DNA of 64,000 nt, taken from positions 18,789 through 82,788 of the forward strand of contig CAILVF010000031.1 of NCBI GenBank assembly GCA_903837605.1, in the 5' to 3' direction. The DNA comes from an uncultured Bacteroidales bacterium (lineage in GTDB: Bacteria; Bacteroidota; Bacteroidia; Bacteroidales; FEN-979). Under the pieces are notes generated by a model. The model saw only the letters and a program-made list of their open reading frames with translations. It was not told where the DNA came from and did no database searches. The translations under genes and the position numbers were made by a program. The first letter of the stretch is position 1, and each line of letters starts with the position of its first letter. Below are positions 1-8,418 of this stretch, in pieces.

Positions 1-205
1 GGCCGGGCAATATACGTTGCAGGAAATTTGTTCGCACCCATTCCGCTTCTGGATTTCTCGGGAAGGTAAACCCCTGAGGGATAAGAAATACAGGTTCTAT
101 ACTATAGGGACAATACTTCATCAGCTCATCGGCAAAGTTCAGAGAGTACTGCCCAAGGCCGGAGTAGAGGTCTTTGGTCTTGTAGAGGTCAACAAGTAGT
201 TTCAT
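1..205 (-). CDS. Glycosyltransferase, N-terminal fragment (runs off the left edge)
   Basis: Only the first 68 codons are in the window, read leftwards from an ATG at 205. The start VDLYKTKDLYSGLGQYS resembles the first strand and glycine-rich loop of GT-B glycosyltransferases (GT1/GT4), where the acceptor-side Rossmann fold begins with a short hydrophobic strand and a SGLGxY turn. It would transfer a sugar from a nucleotide donor in the cytoplasm; donor and acceptor cannot be told. It is divergent from the Nramp gene, with a 7-bp repeat between them. A short plus-strand frame lies opposite it but resembles nothing. The fold call is an inference from about 20 residues. Confidence 0.6.
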   Translation of the reverse strand, partial: MKLLVDLYKTKDLYSGLGQYSLNFADELMKYCPYSIEPVFLIPQGFTFPRNPEAEWVRTNFLQRILPG

Positions 206-212
206 TGCGATA

Positions 213-246
213 AAGGATGCAGGATGCAGGATGCGGGATGCAGGAT
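213..246. repeat. Heptamer array, unit GGATGCA
   Basis: About four to five tandem copies of GGATGCA/GGATGCG lie between the divergent glycosyltransferase and Nramp genes. The unit belongs to the same loose 7-bp family as the arrays near 31.7 kb and 63.9 kb. This array sits at gene starts, not after a stop codon. Confidence 0.75.
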
Positions 247-319
247 TTTCATTATTCTGAATCCGGCATCGGCGCAAAGCCCCCTGTCTTGCATCATGTG
301 TTGCAAATTACAAATTTAC

Positions 320-327
320 TATCTTGC
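320..327 (+). promoter_or_regulatory. Possible -7 box of the Nramp gene
   Basis: TATCTTGC is a one-to-two base variant of the Bacteroidota -7 motif TAnnTTTG. It lies 9 bases before the chosen ATG at 337, and a TTG at 301-303 could serve as the -33 element. It supports the internal ATG start over the upstream ATG at 217, which lies in repeat DNA. Confidence 0.4.
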
Positions 328-336
328 CGGGTAATT

Positions 337-1599
337 ATGTTGAATAAATTTCTCAACGATCTCAGGAAGCGCGACCATAAACCGGCATACGGGGGGCTCG
401 ACATTCTGCGTTATATCGGTCCGGGCCTGCTGGTAACCGTAGGGTTCATCGACCCCGGGAACTGGGCGTCGAATATTGCAGCGGGATCCGGGTATGGCTA
501 TACCCTGCTCTGGATGGTGACCCTCTCAACCCTGATGCTCATCATCCTGCAGCATAATGTAGCCCACCTGGGGATTGCAACCGGGCTATGCCTTTCGGAA
601 GCGGCTACCATGCATATGAAGCCGTGGTTGTCGAAATCGGTTCTCTGGACAGCAATGGGAGCTTCGGTTTCGACCAGCCTGGCTGAGATCCTTGGAGCGG
701 CCATTGCTCTTAACATGCTGTTCAAAGTCCCTATCCCGGCCGGCGCCATACTCACCCTCGCTTTTGTGATGGTCATGCTGTTGACGAATTCTTACCGTAA
801 AATAGAGAAGTTTATCATCGCCTTTGTTTCCATCATCGGTCTTTCGTTCCTGTATGAACTTACTTTGGTGAAGGTCGACTGGGCGGGGGCGGGGATAGGC
901 TGGGTGAATCCTACTATCCCGCAAGGGTCCATGATCATTGTTATGAGCGTTCTTGGCGCCGTAGTGATGCCCCACAACCTGTTTTTACATTCAGAAATAA
1001 TTCAAAGCCGGCAGTGGAATCTCGAAAACGAGAATGTCATCCGCAGGCAGCTGAAATTTGAATTCTTCGACACTCTTTTATCCATGATCATAGGCTGGGC
1101 AATCAACAGCGCTATCATCATACTCGCAGCCGCAACATTTTTTGTGCATAAAACCCCTGTGGGCGAGTTGCAGCAGGCGGTAGGCATACTCAGCCCCCTG
1201 CTTGGCCAACATGCCGGGATCGTGTTTGCCGTGGCTTTGTTGTTTTCAGGACTGGCATCAACCATCACTTCAGGCATGGCTGGAGGGTCGATCCTTGCAG
1301 GCATCTGGGGTGAACCCTATGACATCAAAGACAGCCACTCAAAGCTGGGTGTGATGATCTCCCTGGTGATCGCGGTGCTCATCATCTTTGTCATCAGCAA
1401 TCCTTACCAGGGACTGATCATTTCACAGATGATACTGAGCATACAGTTGCCGTTTACCATTTTCACCCAGATCCGTCTGACCTCATCGGCCCGTGTTATG
1501 GGCAGGCATGTAAACAAGAAAAGGACAACAGTTCTGCTGGTACTCATAGGCGCTATTGTGACTTTCCTGAATATTCGCCTTCTCATCAGTTTCTTGTAA
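337..1599 (+). CDS. Nramp-family divalent metal transporter (MntH-like)
   Basis: A 420-residue inner-membrane protein with about 11 hydrophobic segments that should import Mn2+ or Fe2+ with protons. The two Nramp signatures are present: DPGN at residues 39-42 in the first membrane helix and MPHN near residue 211 in the sixth, whose Asp, Asn and Met contact the metal in this family. The frame is open back to 217, but those 40 extra residues come from repeat DNA and look unlike an Nramp N-terminus, so I start at 337. The gene ends in the promoter of the next gene. The family is clear; whether Mn or Fe is preferred is not visible. Confidence 0.88.
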   Translation: MLNKFLNDLRKRDHKPAYGGLDILRYIGPGLLVTVGFIDPGNWASNIAAGSGYGYTLLWMVTLSTLMLIILQHNVAHLGIATGLCLSEAATMHMKPWLSKSVLWTAMGASVSTSLAEILGAAIALNMLFKVPIPAGAILTLAFVMVMLLTNSYRKIEKFIIAFVSIIGLSFLYELTLVKVDWAGAGIGWVNPTIPQGSMIIVMSVLGAVVMPHNLFLHSEIIQSRQWNLENENVIRRQLKFEFFDTLLSMIIGWAINSAIIILAAATFFVHKTPVGELQQAVGILSPLLGQHAGIVFAVALLFSGLASTITSGMAGGSILAGIWGEPYDIKDSHSKLGVMISLVIAVLIIFVISNPYQGLIISQMILSIQLPFTIFTQIRLTSSARVMGRHVNKKRTTVLLVLIGAIVTFLNIRLLISFL

Positions 1600-1604
1600 C
1601 TTTG
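1597..1604 (+). promoter_or_regulatory. Promoter -7 box overlapping the Nramp stop codon
   Basis: TAACTTTG is a perfect TAnnTTTG box. Its first three bases are the Nramp stop codon, and it ends only 4 bases before the ATG of the PHP-like gene. With the usual spacing, transcription would begin within a few bases of that ATG and give an almost leaderless mRNA. No clear -33 element was seen. Confidence 0.5.
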
Positions 1605-1608
1605 CCGC

Positions 1609-2853
1609 ATGAAGAAGATCGCAGGAAGGGTGTTCCGCTGGCTGGGGTATTTGGTGTTGCTGTTTATTGTCGTTGAACTGATTTTGAGCTTCTGGGCGCC
1701 GGTATACGATTTTCCCGAGCCTGTGCCTTTTTCGGGCGATAAATTCTTCAATCCTTATGAAAGCCTCGACAGCAGCGGATGGAGAAAAACCAATTTCCAC
1801 TTTCACGTCCGCGAATGGTGGGGGCTTACTGCCGGCCGTAACAACACCCCACAGGAGTTATACAGGGTTTATAAGCAGCTGCATTACGATGCCCCTCAGA
1901 TATCGAATTACCAGAGCATTTCAACTGAGTTCAAGGACTCGGCATTTTATATTCCCGTTTATGAACACGGGTTTGGCATCCGGAAGAAACATCATATGCT
2001 GATCGGGGCCAGGGAGGTCCTGTGGTTTGATTATTCCCTCGTTCAGAGCCTGAGCCAGAAGCAGCAGATACTTAACCTCCTCCGGCCGCAGAGCGAGATA
2101 GTGGCTATCGCCCATCCCGACTGGGAAGGGGGGTTCTCACTCAGGGATATGAAGTATCTCTCGAATTACGATATGCTTGAAGTCCTTGACAACAACTGGA
2201 GGTCGATTCCCCAGTGGGATGCCGCACTTTCTTCGGGCCATGCGGCCTGGATACTGGCCGATGACGACGCCCATAATATTGAAGACCCTTACCAGATCCA
2301 GCGTTGCGCAACCTATATACATTCACCAATGCTGAGGGGCGATTCTTTAGTCAGGTCATTGAAAGCCGGCAGGGCTTACGGGGTGGAAATATACATGGGA
2401 AACCGCTGGACTTATGACCGCAAGGCATACTGGGCAGGGAAGATCCCTAAGCTTAGATCGGTAAGTATGCACGGCGATACGCTTAAAGTTTCGGTCAGCG
2501 GGGAAGTGTTCAAGATCATGTTCATAGGCCAGGACGGCAGGATAAGAAAATCTGTTTACGGGGATTCATCCATGTGGTACAAGTTCAGCCCGGCCGACAC
2601 TTACATCAGGACAGAAATTACGTTCTTCGCCTACCATGCCCATCCTACAATTGGCCCCGGGGATATTTTTTACCTTAACCCTGTTTTCCGTTATAATGGG
2701 GAATTCCCCCTGAATGACCTGAAGGCAGAGATCAACTGGCCCAGGACCCTGATCTTTCGCTTTATGGCCTTTGGCTCGCTGATCGCAATTCTCTGGACCA
2801 TCCGGCGTTTAAGAAAGAACAGGAAACAAAACAAAGATGCCGTCCAACCGTAA
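1609..2853 (+). CDS. Membrane-anchored PHP-domain-like putative phosphoesterase
   Basis: A 414-residue protein with a membrane segment near each end (about residues 11-29 and 380-397) and a soluble domain between. That domain has the spaced metal ligands of PHP phosphoesterases: HFH at 64-66, E119/H120, H129, AHP with H169, E191 and DDDAH with D220/H222. PHP enzymes bind two or three metals and hydrolyse phosphoesters. Most are cytoplasmic; an N-terminal anchor followed by the domain suggests this one faces the periplasm, which is an inference. The gene overlaps the next one (GT39) by 17 bp, so the two are probably co-translated and may act on the same lipid-linked or glycan substrate. The substrate is unknown. 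Confidence 0.7.
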   Translation: MKKIAGRVFRWLGYLVLLFIVVELILSFWAPVYDFPEPVPFSGDKFFNPYESLDSSGWRKTNFHFHVREWWGLTAGRNNTPQELYRVYKQLHYDAPQISNYQSISTEFKDSAFYIPVYEHGFGIRKKHHMLIGAREVLWFDYSLVQSLSQKQQILNLLRPQSEIVAIAHPDWEGGFSLRDMKYLSNYDMLEVLDNNWRSIPQWDAALSSGHAAWILADDDAHNIEDPYQIQRCATYIHSPMLRGDSLVRSLKAGRAYGVEIYMGNRWTYDRKAYWAGKIPKLRSVSMHGDTLKVSVSGEVFKIMFIGQDGRIRKSVYGDSSMWYKFSPADTYIRTEITFFAYHAHPTIGPGDIFYLNPVFRYNGEFPLNDLKAEINWPRTLIFRFMAFGSLIAILWTIRRLRKNRKQNKDAVQP

Positions 2854-4633
2854 AATATACTGGGCATTAGGGATACTGCTGGTTTTATCGGCAGTGGTAA
2901 GGGCATTGATTGCCGGCTCCATCGAACTTGGCAATGACGAGGTCTATTACTGGACTTACGCCAAATTTCCCGACATGAGCCATTTCGACCATCCGCCCAT
3001 GGTCGGATTGGTGATACAGTTGTTCACGCTTAACCTGAGGTTCGACAGTGAACTTTTTCTCAGGCTGGGATCGGTGATCCTGGGAACGGCTTCAACCTGG
3101 ATGATCTTCCTGATCGGGAAGAAGATCAAAAATGCGGCAGCAGGGCTGTATGCAGCCCTCCTTTTCACGGCTTCTTTTTACGGGTTCATCCTCGTAGGCA
3201 CTTTTATCCTCCCCGACACCCCCCAGGTATTTTTCTGGCTGGTAAGCATGTACCTCCTCATATGCTCCCTTCCCGATGAGTCACTCTCAAACCAGAGCAG
3301 GGCATATCTGTTTTTTTCAGGCTTAAGCATAGGACTGGCATTGCTTTCAAAATACCATTCGGTGTTTTTAATCTTCGGGGCCGGGATGTTTATTCTTTTT
3401 CACAACAGGAAATGGCTGCTTGCAAAGGAAACCTGGATTGCTTTGCTGATGGCTGTAATGCTGTTCATGCCTGTAATTTTCTGGAATTACAATAACAATT
3501 ATATCAGTTTCACATTCCATGAAAGCCGGGTAGGGATGACTGATTCGGGAATCCAACCCCAGTATTTCCTCACCGAGATTGCCGGACAGGTTTTTTACAA
3601 TAACCCGGTAAATATCATCCTGATAATCCTGGCCTTCATTGCCCTGTTAAGGGGGAAAGAGATCCTTGAAAAGCCATACCGGCGACTTATTCTGTGGATG
3701 AGCCTTCCTTTATGGATTGTTTTCGTTTCTTTTTCACTTTTCAGGTCAACTCTCCCGCATTGGACAGGACCGGCATATATAGGATTCATCCTTATAGCCG
3801 CCTCCTGGCTTGCCACGCCTTCAACTAAAGAAAAAAGGCTGAGGCTCATACCCTGGCCTGCAGCTGTCGCCCTTGTTTTTATCCTGGCCGTTATTTCACT
3901 TGCCGTAACCCAGATACGGTATGGATGGGTTCCTTTAAAAAAATGGAAAGTCGAGGATGTTTCAGCCGATCTCTGCGGCATGCAGCAGCTTGGTGAAAAA
4001 TTCGCCCCCATGGCAAACTGGGAGGAGGACCATTTCCTGATCGACAAAGGTTCCCCTATCTTCACATTCCGCTGGTTCCCTGCAGCCAATTTCGACTATT
4101 ATGTTGCACGCCCTTCCGGACGAAAAGTATATGCATTGGGAAGCCTGGAGCGCATCCACAAGTACCAGTGGATAAACCGCATCAGGGGAGGCATGAAGAA
4201 AGATGCCGATGCCTGGTACATTGCTTTAAGCGATGATTATGAAGACCCTGTTGCACTTTACGGGAAATTATTCGAACTGGTGCTTCCTTCGGATACCATC
4301 CAAATCACCAGGGGCCGTGACACCATCCGCAAAGCTTACATCTACAAACTCATAAACCTGAAAGAGGATCTTAGTTTCATACCCCATGACAGTATAAAAC
4401 CCCCCGCTAAGATCGACACCCTTGCATATTTTATCGTTCAGATCAGGAACAATCCCGACTGGATGGACATCTTGCAGAAAAGGGCCAGGGACAAGGGTAT
4501 TCCCCTGACCGAGATGGTCAAGCAGGAAGCGAAAAAAATGATGGCCGATCACAAGGATATGATGGACCTGAATTCAAATAAAAAAAATGACTCGGTGAAG
4601 CAGATCCGCATACTTAAGGATGACGGGAGATAA
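2837..4633 (+). CDS. GT39-type membrane glycosyltransferase
   Basis: A 598-residue protein with 9-11 hydrophobic segments in the first 370 residues and a soluble C-terminal part of about 230 residues. The first periplasmic loop has DEVYYW (residues 34-39) and FDHPPM (50-55), the acidic catalytic pattern of the PMT/ArnT (GT39, PMT_2) superfamily. These enzymes move a sugar from a polyprenyl-phosphate donor to protein or lipid on the outer side of the inner membrane. It starts inside the 3' end of the PHP-like gene. The lysine-rich tail (residues 560-598) is probably disordered. Acceptor and sugar are unknown. Confidence 0.85.
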   Translation: MPSNRKIYWALGILLVLSAVVRALIAGSIELGNDEVYYWTYAKFPDMSHFDHPPMVGLVIQLFTLNLRFDSELFLRLGSVILGTASTWMIFLIGKKIKNAAAGLYAALLFTASFYGFILVGTFILPDTPQVFFWLVSMYLLICSLPDESLSNQSRAYLFFSGLSIGLALLSKYHSVFLIFGAGMFILFHNRKWLLAKETWIALLMAVMLFMPVIFWNYNNNYISFTFHESRVGMTDSGIQPQYFLTEIAGQVFYNNPVNIILIILAFIALLRGKEILEKPYRRLILWMSLPLWIVFVSFSLFRSTLPHWTGPAYIGFILIAASWLATPSTKEKRLRLIPWPAAVALVFILAVISLAVTQIRYGWVPLKKWKVEDVSADLCGMQQLGEKFAPMANWEEDHFLIDKGSPIFTFRWFPAANFDYYVARPSGRKVYALGSLERIHKYQWINRIRGGMKKDADAWYIALSDDYEDPVALYGKLFELVLPSDTIQITRGRDTIRKAYIYKLINLKEDLSFIPHDSIKPPAKIDTLAYFIVQIRNNPDWMDILQKRARDKGIPLTEMVKQEAKKMMADHKDMMDLNSNKKNDSVKQIRILKDDGR

Positions 4634-4674
4634 GAAACATCATACTTTGTGATGCCACCCCTTGAATGATTTTT

Positions 4675-4703
4675 GACGGGTACCGACTTATTTCGGTCCT
4701 GTC
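4675..4703 (+). terminator. Possible terminator of the PHP/GT39 unit
   Basis: An imperfect hairpin (GACGGGTACCGA pairing with TCGGTCCTGTC, one mismatch and one bulge) followed by ATTTTTC on the plus strand. It overlaps the last codons of the convergent fumC gene. The short T-run favours plus-strand use. Confidence 0.3.
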
Positions 4704-6082
4704 ATTTTTCTCGGATCAACGATTTTTGTGAAATCCTCGTCACTTAGAAGGCCCAGTTCCAGGGTAGCTTCCCTCAGTGTTTTGTTTTCCTTATGTGCTT
4801 TCTTTGCGATTTTGGCCGAATTGTCATAACCGATATGGGGGTTAAGGGCCGTTACGAGCATCAGTGAATTCTCGAGGTTCCTGTTAATAGCAGCCAGGTT
4901 TGGCTGGATGCCCACAGCGCAGTTGTCGTTGAATGAAACGCAGGCATCGCCAATCAGGCGGGCACTCATCAGGAGGTTGGAAATGATGAGAGGTTTGAAT
5001 ACGTTCAGCTGGAAATGCCCGCTGATGCCTCCGATGTTGACTGCCACATCATTACCAAGCACCTGGGCGCATACCATGGTCATGGCTTCGGGCTGGGTGG
5101 GATTTACCTTCCCCGGCATGATGCTTGATCCGGGTTCATTTTCGGGAAGCATAAGTTCGCAGATTCCGCAGCGCGGTCCCGAAGCAGAAAGGCGGATGTT
5201 GCTGGCAATATGCATCAGGCTAACAGCAAGTGTTTTAAGGGCGCCTGAGGTTTCAACACAGGCATCGTGAGCCGAAAGCGATTCGAACTTATTCGGAGCG
5301 GTGACAAATGGCAGGCCGGTGATTTCGGCGATTTTTTTTGCAACAAGCACATCGTAACCCTTCGGGGCGTTGAGGCCCGTGCCAACGGCAGTCCCTCCAA
5401 GCGCAAGTTCCGAAAGATGGGATAGGGTATTTTTAAGCGCTGCAATCCCGTGGTCGAGCTGCGACACATATCCCGAGAACTCCTGCCCCAGGGTAAGGGG
5501 AGTGGCATCCATGAGGTGGGTTCGCCCGGTTTTGACAATATCGCTGAATTCCACCGACTTGCCGGCCAGTGTATTCCTGAGGAGTTCCACCCCGGGAATG
5601 GTTGTTTTTACTACCATTTCATAAGCCGCAATGCTCATGGCAGCTGGGAAAGTGTCGTTTGACGACTGGGACTTATTGACATCATCGTTAGGGTGGATGA
5701 TGGTTTTTCCTTCACCCAGGGTCCCCCCGCTCAATACATGGGCCCTGTTGGCGACCACCTCGTTAACATTCATATTGGTTTGGGTGCCCGAACCGGTTTG
5801 CCAGATCACCAGCGGGAACTGGTCGTCGAGCCTGCCTTCAAGGATCTCGTCGCAAACAGCGACAATAAGTTTCATCTTGTCTTCCGGAAGGACTTTCAGA
5901 TCGCAGTTGACCATAGCCGCCGCTTTTTTAAGCACAGCCATGGCCCTGATCACTTCTTTGGGCATGGATGCGGGTTCGCCTATCTTAAAATTTGTAAGCG
6001 ATCTCTGGGTCTGAGCACCCCAGTATTTGTCCATGGAAACCTCGATGGGGCCCATGGTGTCCTTTTCAATGCGTGTTTTCAT
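4688..6082 (-). CDS. fumC: Class II fumarate hydratase
   Basis: Interconverts fumarate and malate in the TCA cycle without an iron-sulfur cluster. The 464-residue length fits FumC, and the superfamily signature [11 protein letters not shown] is present near residue 320, together with [10 protein letters not shown] near residue 100 and the SSND segment at the active site. FumC rather than aspartase or argininosuccinate lyase is supported by the overall match of these segments. It is convergent with the GT39 gene. A tandem-repeat region lies between its start and the ArsC-like gene upstream, so it probably has its own promoter, which I could not identify. Confidence 0.93.
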   Translation of the reverse strand: MKTRIEKDTMGPIEVSMDKYWGAQTQRSLTNFKIGEPASMPKEVIRAMAVLKKAAAMVNCDLKVLPEDKMKLIVAVCDEILEGRLDDQFPLVIWQTGSGTQTNMNVNEVVANRAHVLSGGTLGEGKTIIHPNDDVNKSQSSNDTFPAAMSIAAYEMVVKTTIPGVELLRNTLAGKSVEFSDIVKTGRTHLMDATPLTLGQEFSGYVSQLDHGIAALKNTLSHLSELALGGTAVGTGLNAPKGYDVLVAKKIAEITGLPFVTAPNKFESLSAHDACVETSGALKTLAVSLMHIASNIRLSASGPRCGICELMLPENEPGSSIMPGKVNPTQPEAMTMVCAQVLGNDVAVNIGGISGHFQLNVFKPLIISNLLMSARLIGDACVSFNDNCAVGIQPNLAAINRNLENSLMLVTALNPHIGYDNSAKIAKKAHKENKTLREATLELGLLSDEDFTKIVDPRKMTGPK

Positions 6083-6127
6083 AATCCGGAGTTTATTTGT
6101 TTTGTTTTTGGTTTTGTTCGGAATGTT

Positions 6128-6257
6128 TGGATGACTGGATGGCTGGATAAGGCGCTTCGCGCCGATAGCTGGATGGCTGGATAAGGCGCTTCGCGCCGAT
6201 AGCTGGATTTCCAGTTATCCAGTTATCCAGTTATCCAGTTATCCAGTTATCCAGCTA
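6128..6257 (-). repeat. Octamer array with two GGCGC-TTC-GCGCC hairpins, at the ArsC-like stop codon
   Basis: Read on the minus strand from the ArsC-like stop codon, the array has about six GGATARCT octamers, then changes to the inverted orientation (CCAGCTATC...) carrying two copies of the hairpin GGCGCGAAGCGCC, 34 bp apart (plus-strand 6151-6163 and 6185-6197). The stop codon TAG of the ArsC-like gene is itself part of the first GGATAG unit. The direct and inverted halves could pair into a long RNA hairpin. Confidence 0.85.
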
Positions 6258-6608
6258 TCCATCTTTTTTTATCACCTCCTCTATCCTCTCCACCGGGTCC
6301 CCCCAGACTGCCTTGTACTGAGCCTCAACGATCGGCCTTTTAAGCAGCCTTGGATTTTGTACAATTATTTTAATCCATTCATGATCGTTGAATTTCTTGC
6401 CTTTCAGTTTTTTCTTAAAATACTCTTCCTGCCTGCGGATGATCTCCTCGGGTTTGGAATTAAGTTTCATCAGCAGTTTTTCGAGATCCCCCTCCGAAAT
6501 CGGTTCCTTCATGTATTCCACTATCTCGAAATCAAGACCCTTGCCTCTCAGGTATTCCAGCCCGGCCCTTGACTTCTTGCACTGCGAATTGTGGTAGATT
6601 TTGATCAT
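6255..6608 (-). CDS. ArsC/Spx-family thioredoxin-fold protein (arsenate-reductase-like)
   Basis: A 117-residue cytoplasmic protein. HNSQCKKSR at residues 6-14 matches the catalytic loop of glutaredoxin-linked arsenate reductases (Cys at 10), and NPRLLKRPIVE near residue 85 matches the conserved NPxLxxRPIV segment of ArsC and the related YffB and Spx proteins. The family is clear, but true arsenate reduction is not shown: there is no ars operon nearby. The gene's stop codon lies inside the downstream octamer array, and another array separates it from prfB upstream. Confidence 0.82.
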   Translation of the reverse strand: MIKIYHNSQCKKSRAGLEYLRGKGLDFEIVEYMKEPISEGDLEKLLMKLNSKPEEIIRRQEEYFKKKLKGKKFNDHEWIKIIVQNPRLLKRPIVEAQYKAVWGDPVERIEEVIKKDG

Positions 6609-6651
6609 GTTTGTTTCTTTGGTTGGAGGTTTGCATTAATATGTATGATCA

Positions 6652-6721
6652 GATAACTGGATAGGGCGCTTCGCGCCGATATCTGGATATCCAGTCATCC
6701 AGCAATCCAGTTCTCCAGCTA
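6652..6721 (-). repeat. Octamer array with GGCGC-TTC-GCGCC hairpin, at the prfB stop codon
   Basis: On the minus strand the array begins at the prfB stop (TAGCTGGAGAACTGG), continues through degenerate octamers, switches orientation at the palindrome GGATATCC, and carries one GGCGCGAAGCGCC hairpin (plus-strand 6665-6677) before ending in inverted octamers. It has the same plan as the array after the ArsC-like gene, with more variation. Confidence 0.82.
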
Positions 6722-7808
6722 CGAATTCCCATACTCCATCAGGTAAGCTTTGATAAACTCAGTGAGGTCCCCGTCAAGCACTCCCTGTGTATCGGAAGTC
6801 TCAAATGTGGTCCGCAGGTCCTTTACCATTTTATAAGGATGCAGCACATAAGAACGTATCTGCGAGCCCCATTCGATACGCTTTTTCCCGCTTTCGATAA
6901 CCGCGATCTTTTCCCTCTGCTTCCTGAGTTCGATTTCGTACAACTGTGATTTAAGCATCTTCAGGGCTTTTTCACGGTTCTGTCCCTGGGAGCGGGTTTC
7001 CTGGCACTCAATGATAATGCCGGTTGGCTCATGTTTAAGCCTCACCGCCGTTTCAACCTTGTTCACGTTCTGTCCGCCCGGACCGCTGCTTCGGAAGGTA
7101 TCCCAGGAAATTTCCGCTGGATTTATTTCTATCACAATATCATCATCGATGATAGGATAGGCGTAGACAGAGGCAAATGAAGTATGGCGTTTATGGTTCG
7201 AATCGAAAGGTGAGAGGCGTACCAGCCTGTGCACCCCGTTTTCACCCTTAAGGTAACCGTAGGCATAGTCACCTTCGATTTCAAGGGTGACCTGCTTTAT
7301 CCCCGCCACATCGCCTTCCTGGAAGTCCAGTTCCTTGACCTTGTATTTATTTCGCTCGGCATAGCGTATGTACATTCGCATCAGCATCTGGGCCCAGTCC
7401 TGGCTCTCAGTGCCTCCTGCCCCCGAGTTGATCTGGACAATGGCGCTCAGCCTGTCTTCCTCCCCGCTCAGCATATTGCGGAATTCGAGGTTCTCAACGA
7501 GAGTAAGGGTTTCCTTGAACTGTTTGTCCAGATCCGCCTCGGTGCCCTCTCCCTGGATATAGAAATCCCACAGGATCATCAGCTCCTCAAAACTTGCCTG
7601 GCCGTTTTGGTATGCCCCGGTCCAGATCTTCTTATCCCTTATTGATTTTAAAACCTGCTCCGCTGCTTTTGAATTATTCCAGAACCCGGGAGCCTGGGTA
7701 AGCTGCTCTTCTTCCCCGATCAGGGCGAGTTTCTTGTCGACGTCAAAGATACCTCCTCAAGGCATCAAGCCTTGTCTGAAGATCTTTCATTTGTTCCTGG
7801 CTGACCAT
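6719..7808 (-). CDS. prfB: Peptide chain release factor 2, with programmed +1 frameshift
   Basis: Recognises UGA and UAA stop codons and releases the finished peptide at the ribosome. The coding sequence is complement(join(6719..7744,7746..7808)), about 362 residues. The first 21 codons end at an in-frame UGA (7743-7745); a +1 shift at CUU joins them to the main frame. The RF2 codon-recognition tripeptide SPF is at about residues 199-201 and the GGQ hydrolysis motif at 244-246, and the length is normal. Regulation is by the frameshift: low RF2 lets the ribosome pause at UGA and shift. It begins one base from the recX stop, so the two may be co-transcribed. Confidence 0.95.
7741..7757 (-). promoter_or_regulatory. 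prfB programmed frameshift site
   Basis: The minus strand reads AGGAGGTATCTTTGAC. The internal Shine-Dalgarno-like AGGAGG (plus-strand 7752-7757) lies three bases before CUU UGA C, the same arrangement as the E. coli prfB autoregulatory site. Both reading frames on either side give normal RF2 sequence, so this is not a sequencing error. Confidence 0.93.
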
Positions 7809-7809
7809 A

Positions 7810-8358
7810 TCAGATTTTTAGTTCATCAAGTGTTTTCAGGATCAGGTCACTTTCATAACCTTTCCCTAATGCAAAAGTGAATAATTTATCCCGGAAATTC
7901 AAGGATTTTCCCGAATTTAATTCTCCTTTCTTAAGGGGGCGGATGTCTTTTGCCTTTTTGCTGATCAGGTCCCCGAGGACAAGCAAGTATGAATCCTCGT
8001 CAATCTCTTTAAGAGCCGAAATGATAAGTTTTTCGGGTATCCTCCTGGCCCTGAGCTCAAACGTGATCCTTATCCTTCCCCATTTGTTCACCCTCCATTT
8101 GCCTCTCACAAAAGCCCTTGCAAACCGTTCATCGCTGATGAACCCTTCTTCGCTGAGCTGGCTGAGAATGCCCCGGACCTTGCCCGCCGGCACCTGCAGG
8201 GACTTTAGTTTTAACTCAACTTCCTTTTCGCTCCTTTCGCGGTAACTGCAGAAATATCGGATCTTTTCAAGTACGAGAGAGGGATCGGAAGCAAACGAAA
8301 CAACCTCTTTTGTTCTGTCTTCCTGCTTATTTACCGGCCTTTTGAAGTTTCTCGACAT
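7810..8358 (-). CDS. recX: RecX-family regulatory protein
   Basis: A 182-residue, basic, helical protein of the RecX family, which binds RecA filaments and limits recombination. Segments such as YRERSEKEVELKL, EEGFISDERFARAFV and KWGRIRITFELRARRIP match the three-helix repeats of RecX. The frame is open 12 codons further up, to a TTG at 8394, but that extension contains a good promoter -7 box (TATCTTTA, complement of 8381-8388), so the ATG at 8358 is the better start. The gene is followed after one base by prfB. recA is not in the window. Confidence 0.85.
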   Translation of the reverse strand: MSRNFKRPVNKQEDRTKEVVSFASDPSLVLEKIRYFCSYRERSEKEVELKLKSLQVPAGKVRGILSQLSEEGFISDERFARAFVRGKWRVNKWGRIRITFELRARRIPEKLIISALKEIDEDSYLLVLGDLISKKAKDIRPLKKGELNSGKSLNFRDKLFTFALGKGYESDLILKTLDELKI

Positions 8359-8372
8359 CTGTCGAAGATCAT

Positions 8373-8388
8373 TATATTTGTAAAGATA
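8373..8388. promoter_or_regulatory. Divergent promoter boxes for recX and the DUF4838 gene
   Basis: On the plus strand TATATTTG (8373-8380) is a perfect TAnnTTTG box facing the DUF4838 gene. On the minus strand TATCTTTA (8381-8388) faces recX. The two boxes abut back to back, so the polymerases would compete for the site. Confidence 0.5.
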
Positions 8389-8418
8389 ACGCAAAACGGG
8401 AACGGATTTAATTCGTAT

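Noticed and set aside
17..199. Plus-strand 60-residue frame at the left edge
   Set aside because: The opposite strand encodes a glycosyltransferase-like N-terminus with a proper ATG; the plus frame matches nothing.
6719..7808. prfB as a frameshifted pseudogene
   Set aside because: The break lies exactly at the known programmed frameshift site, with the internal SD and UGA; both sides are conserved RF2.
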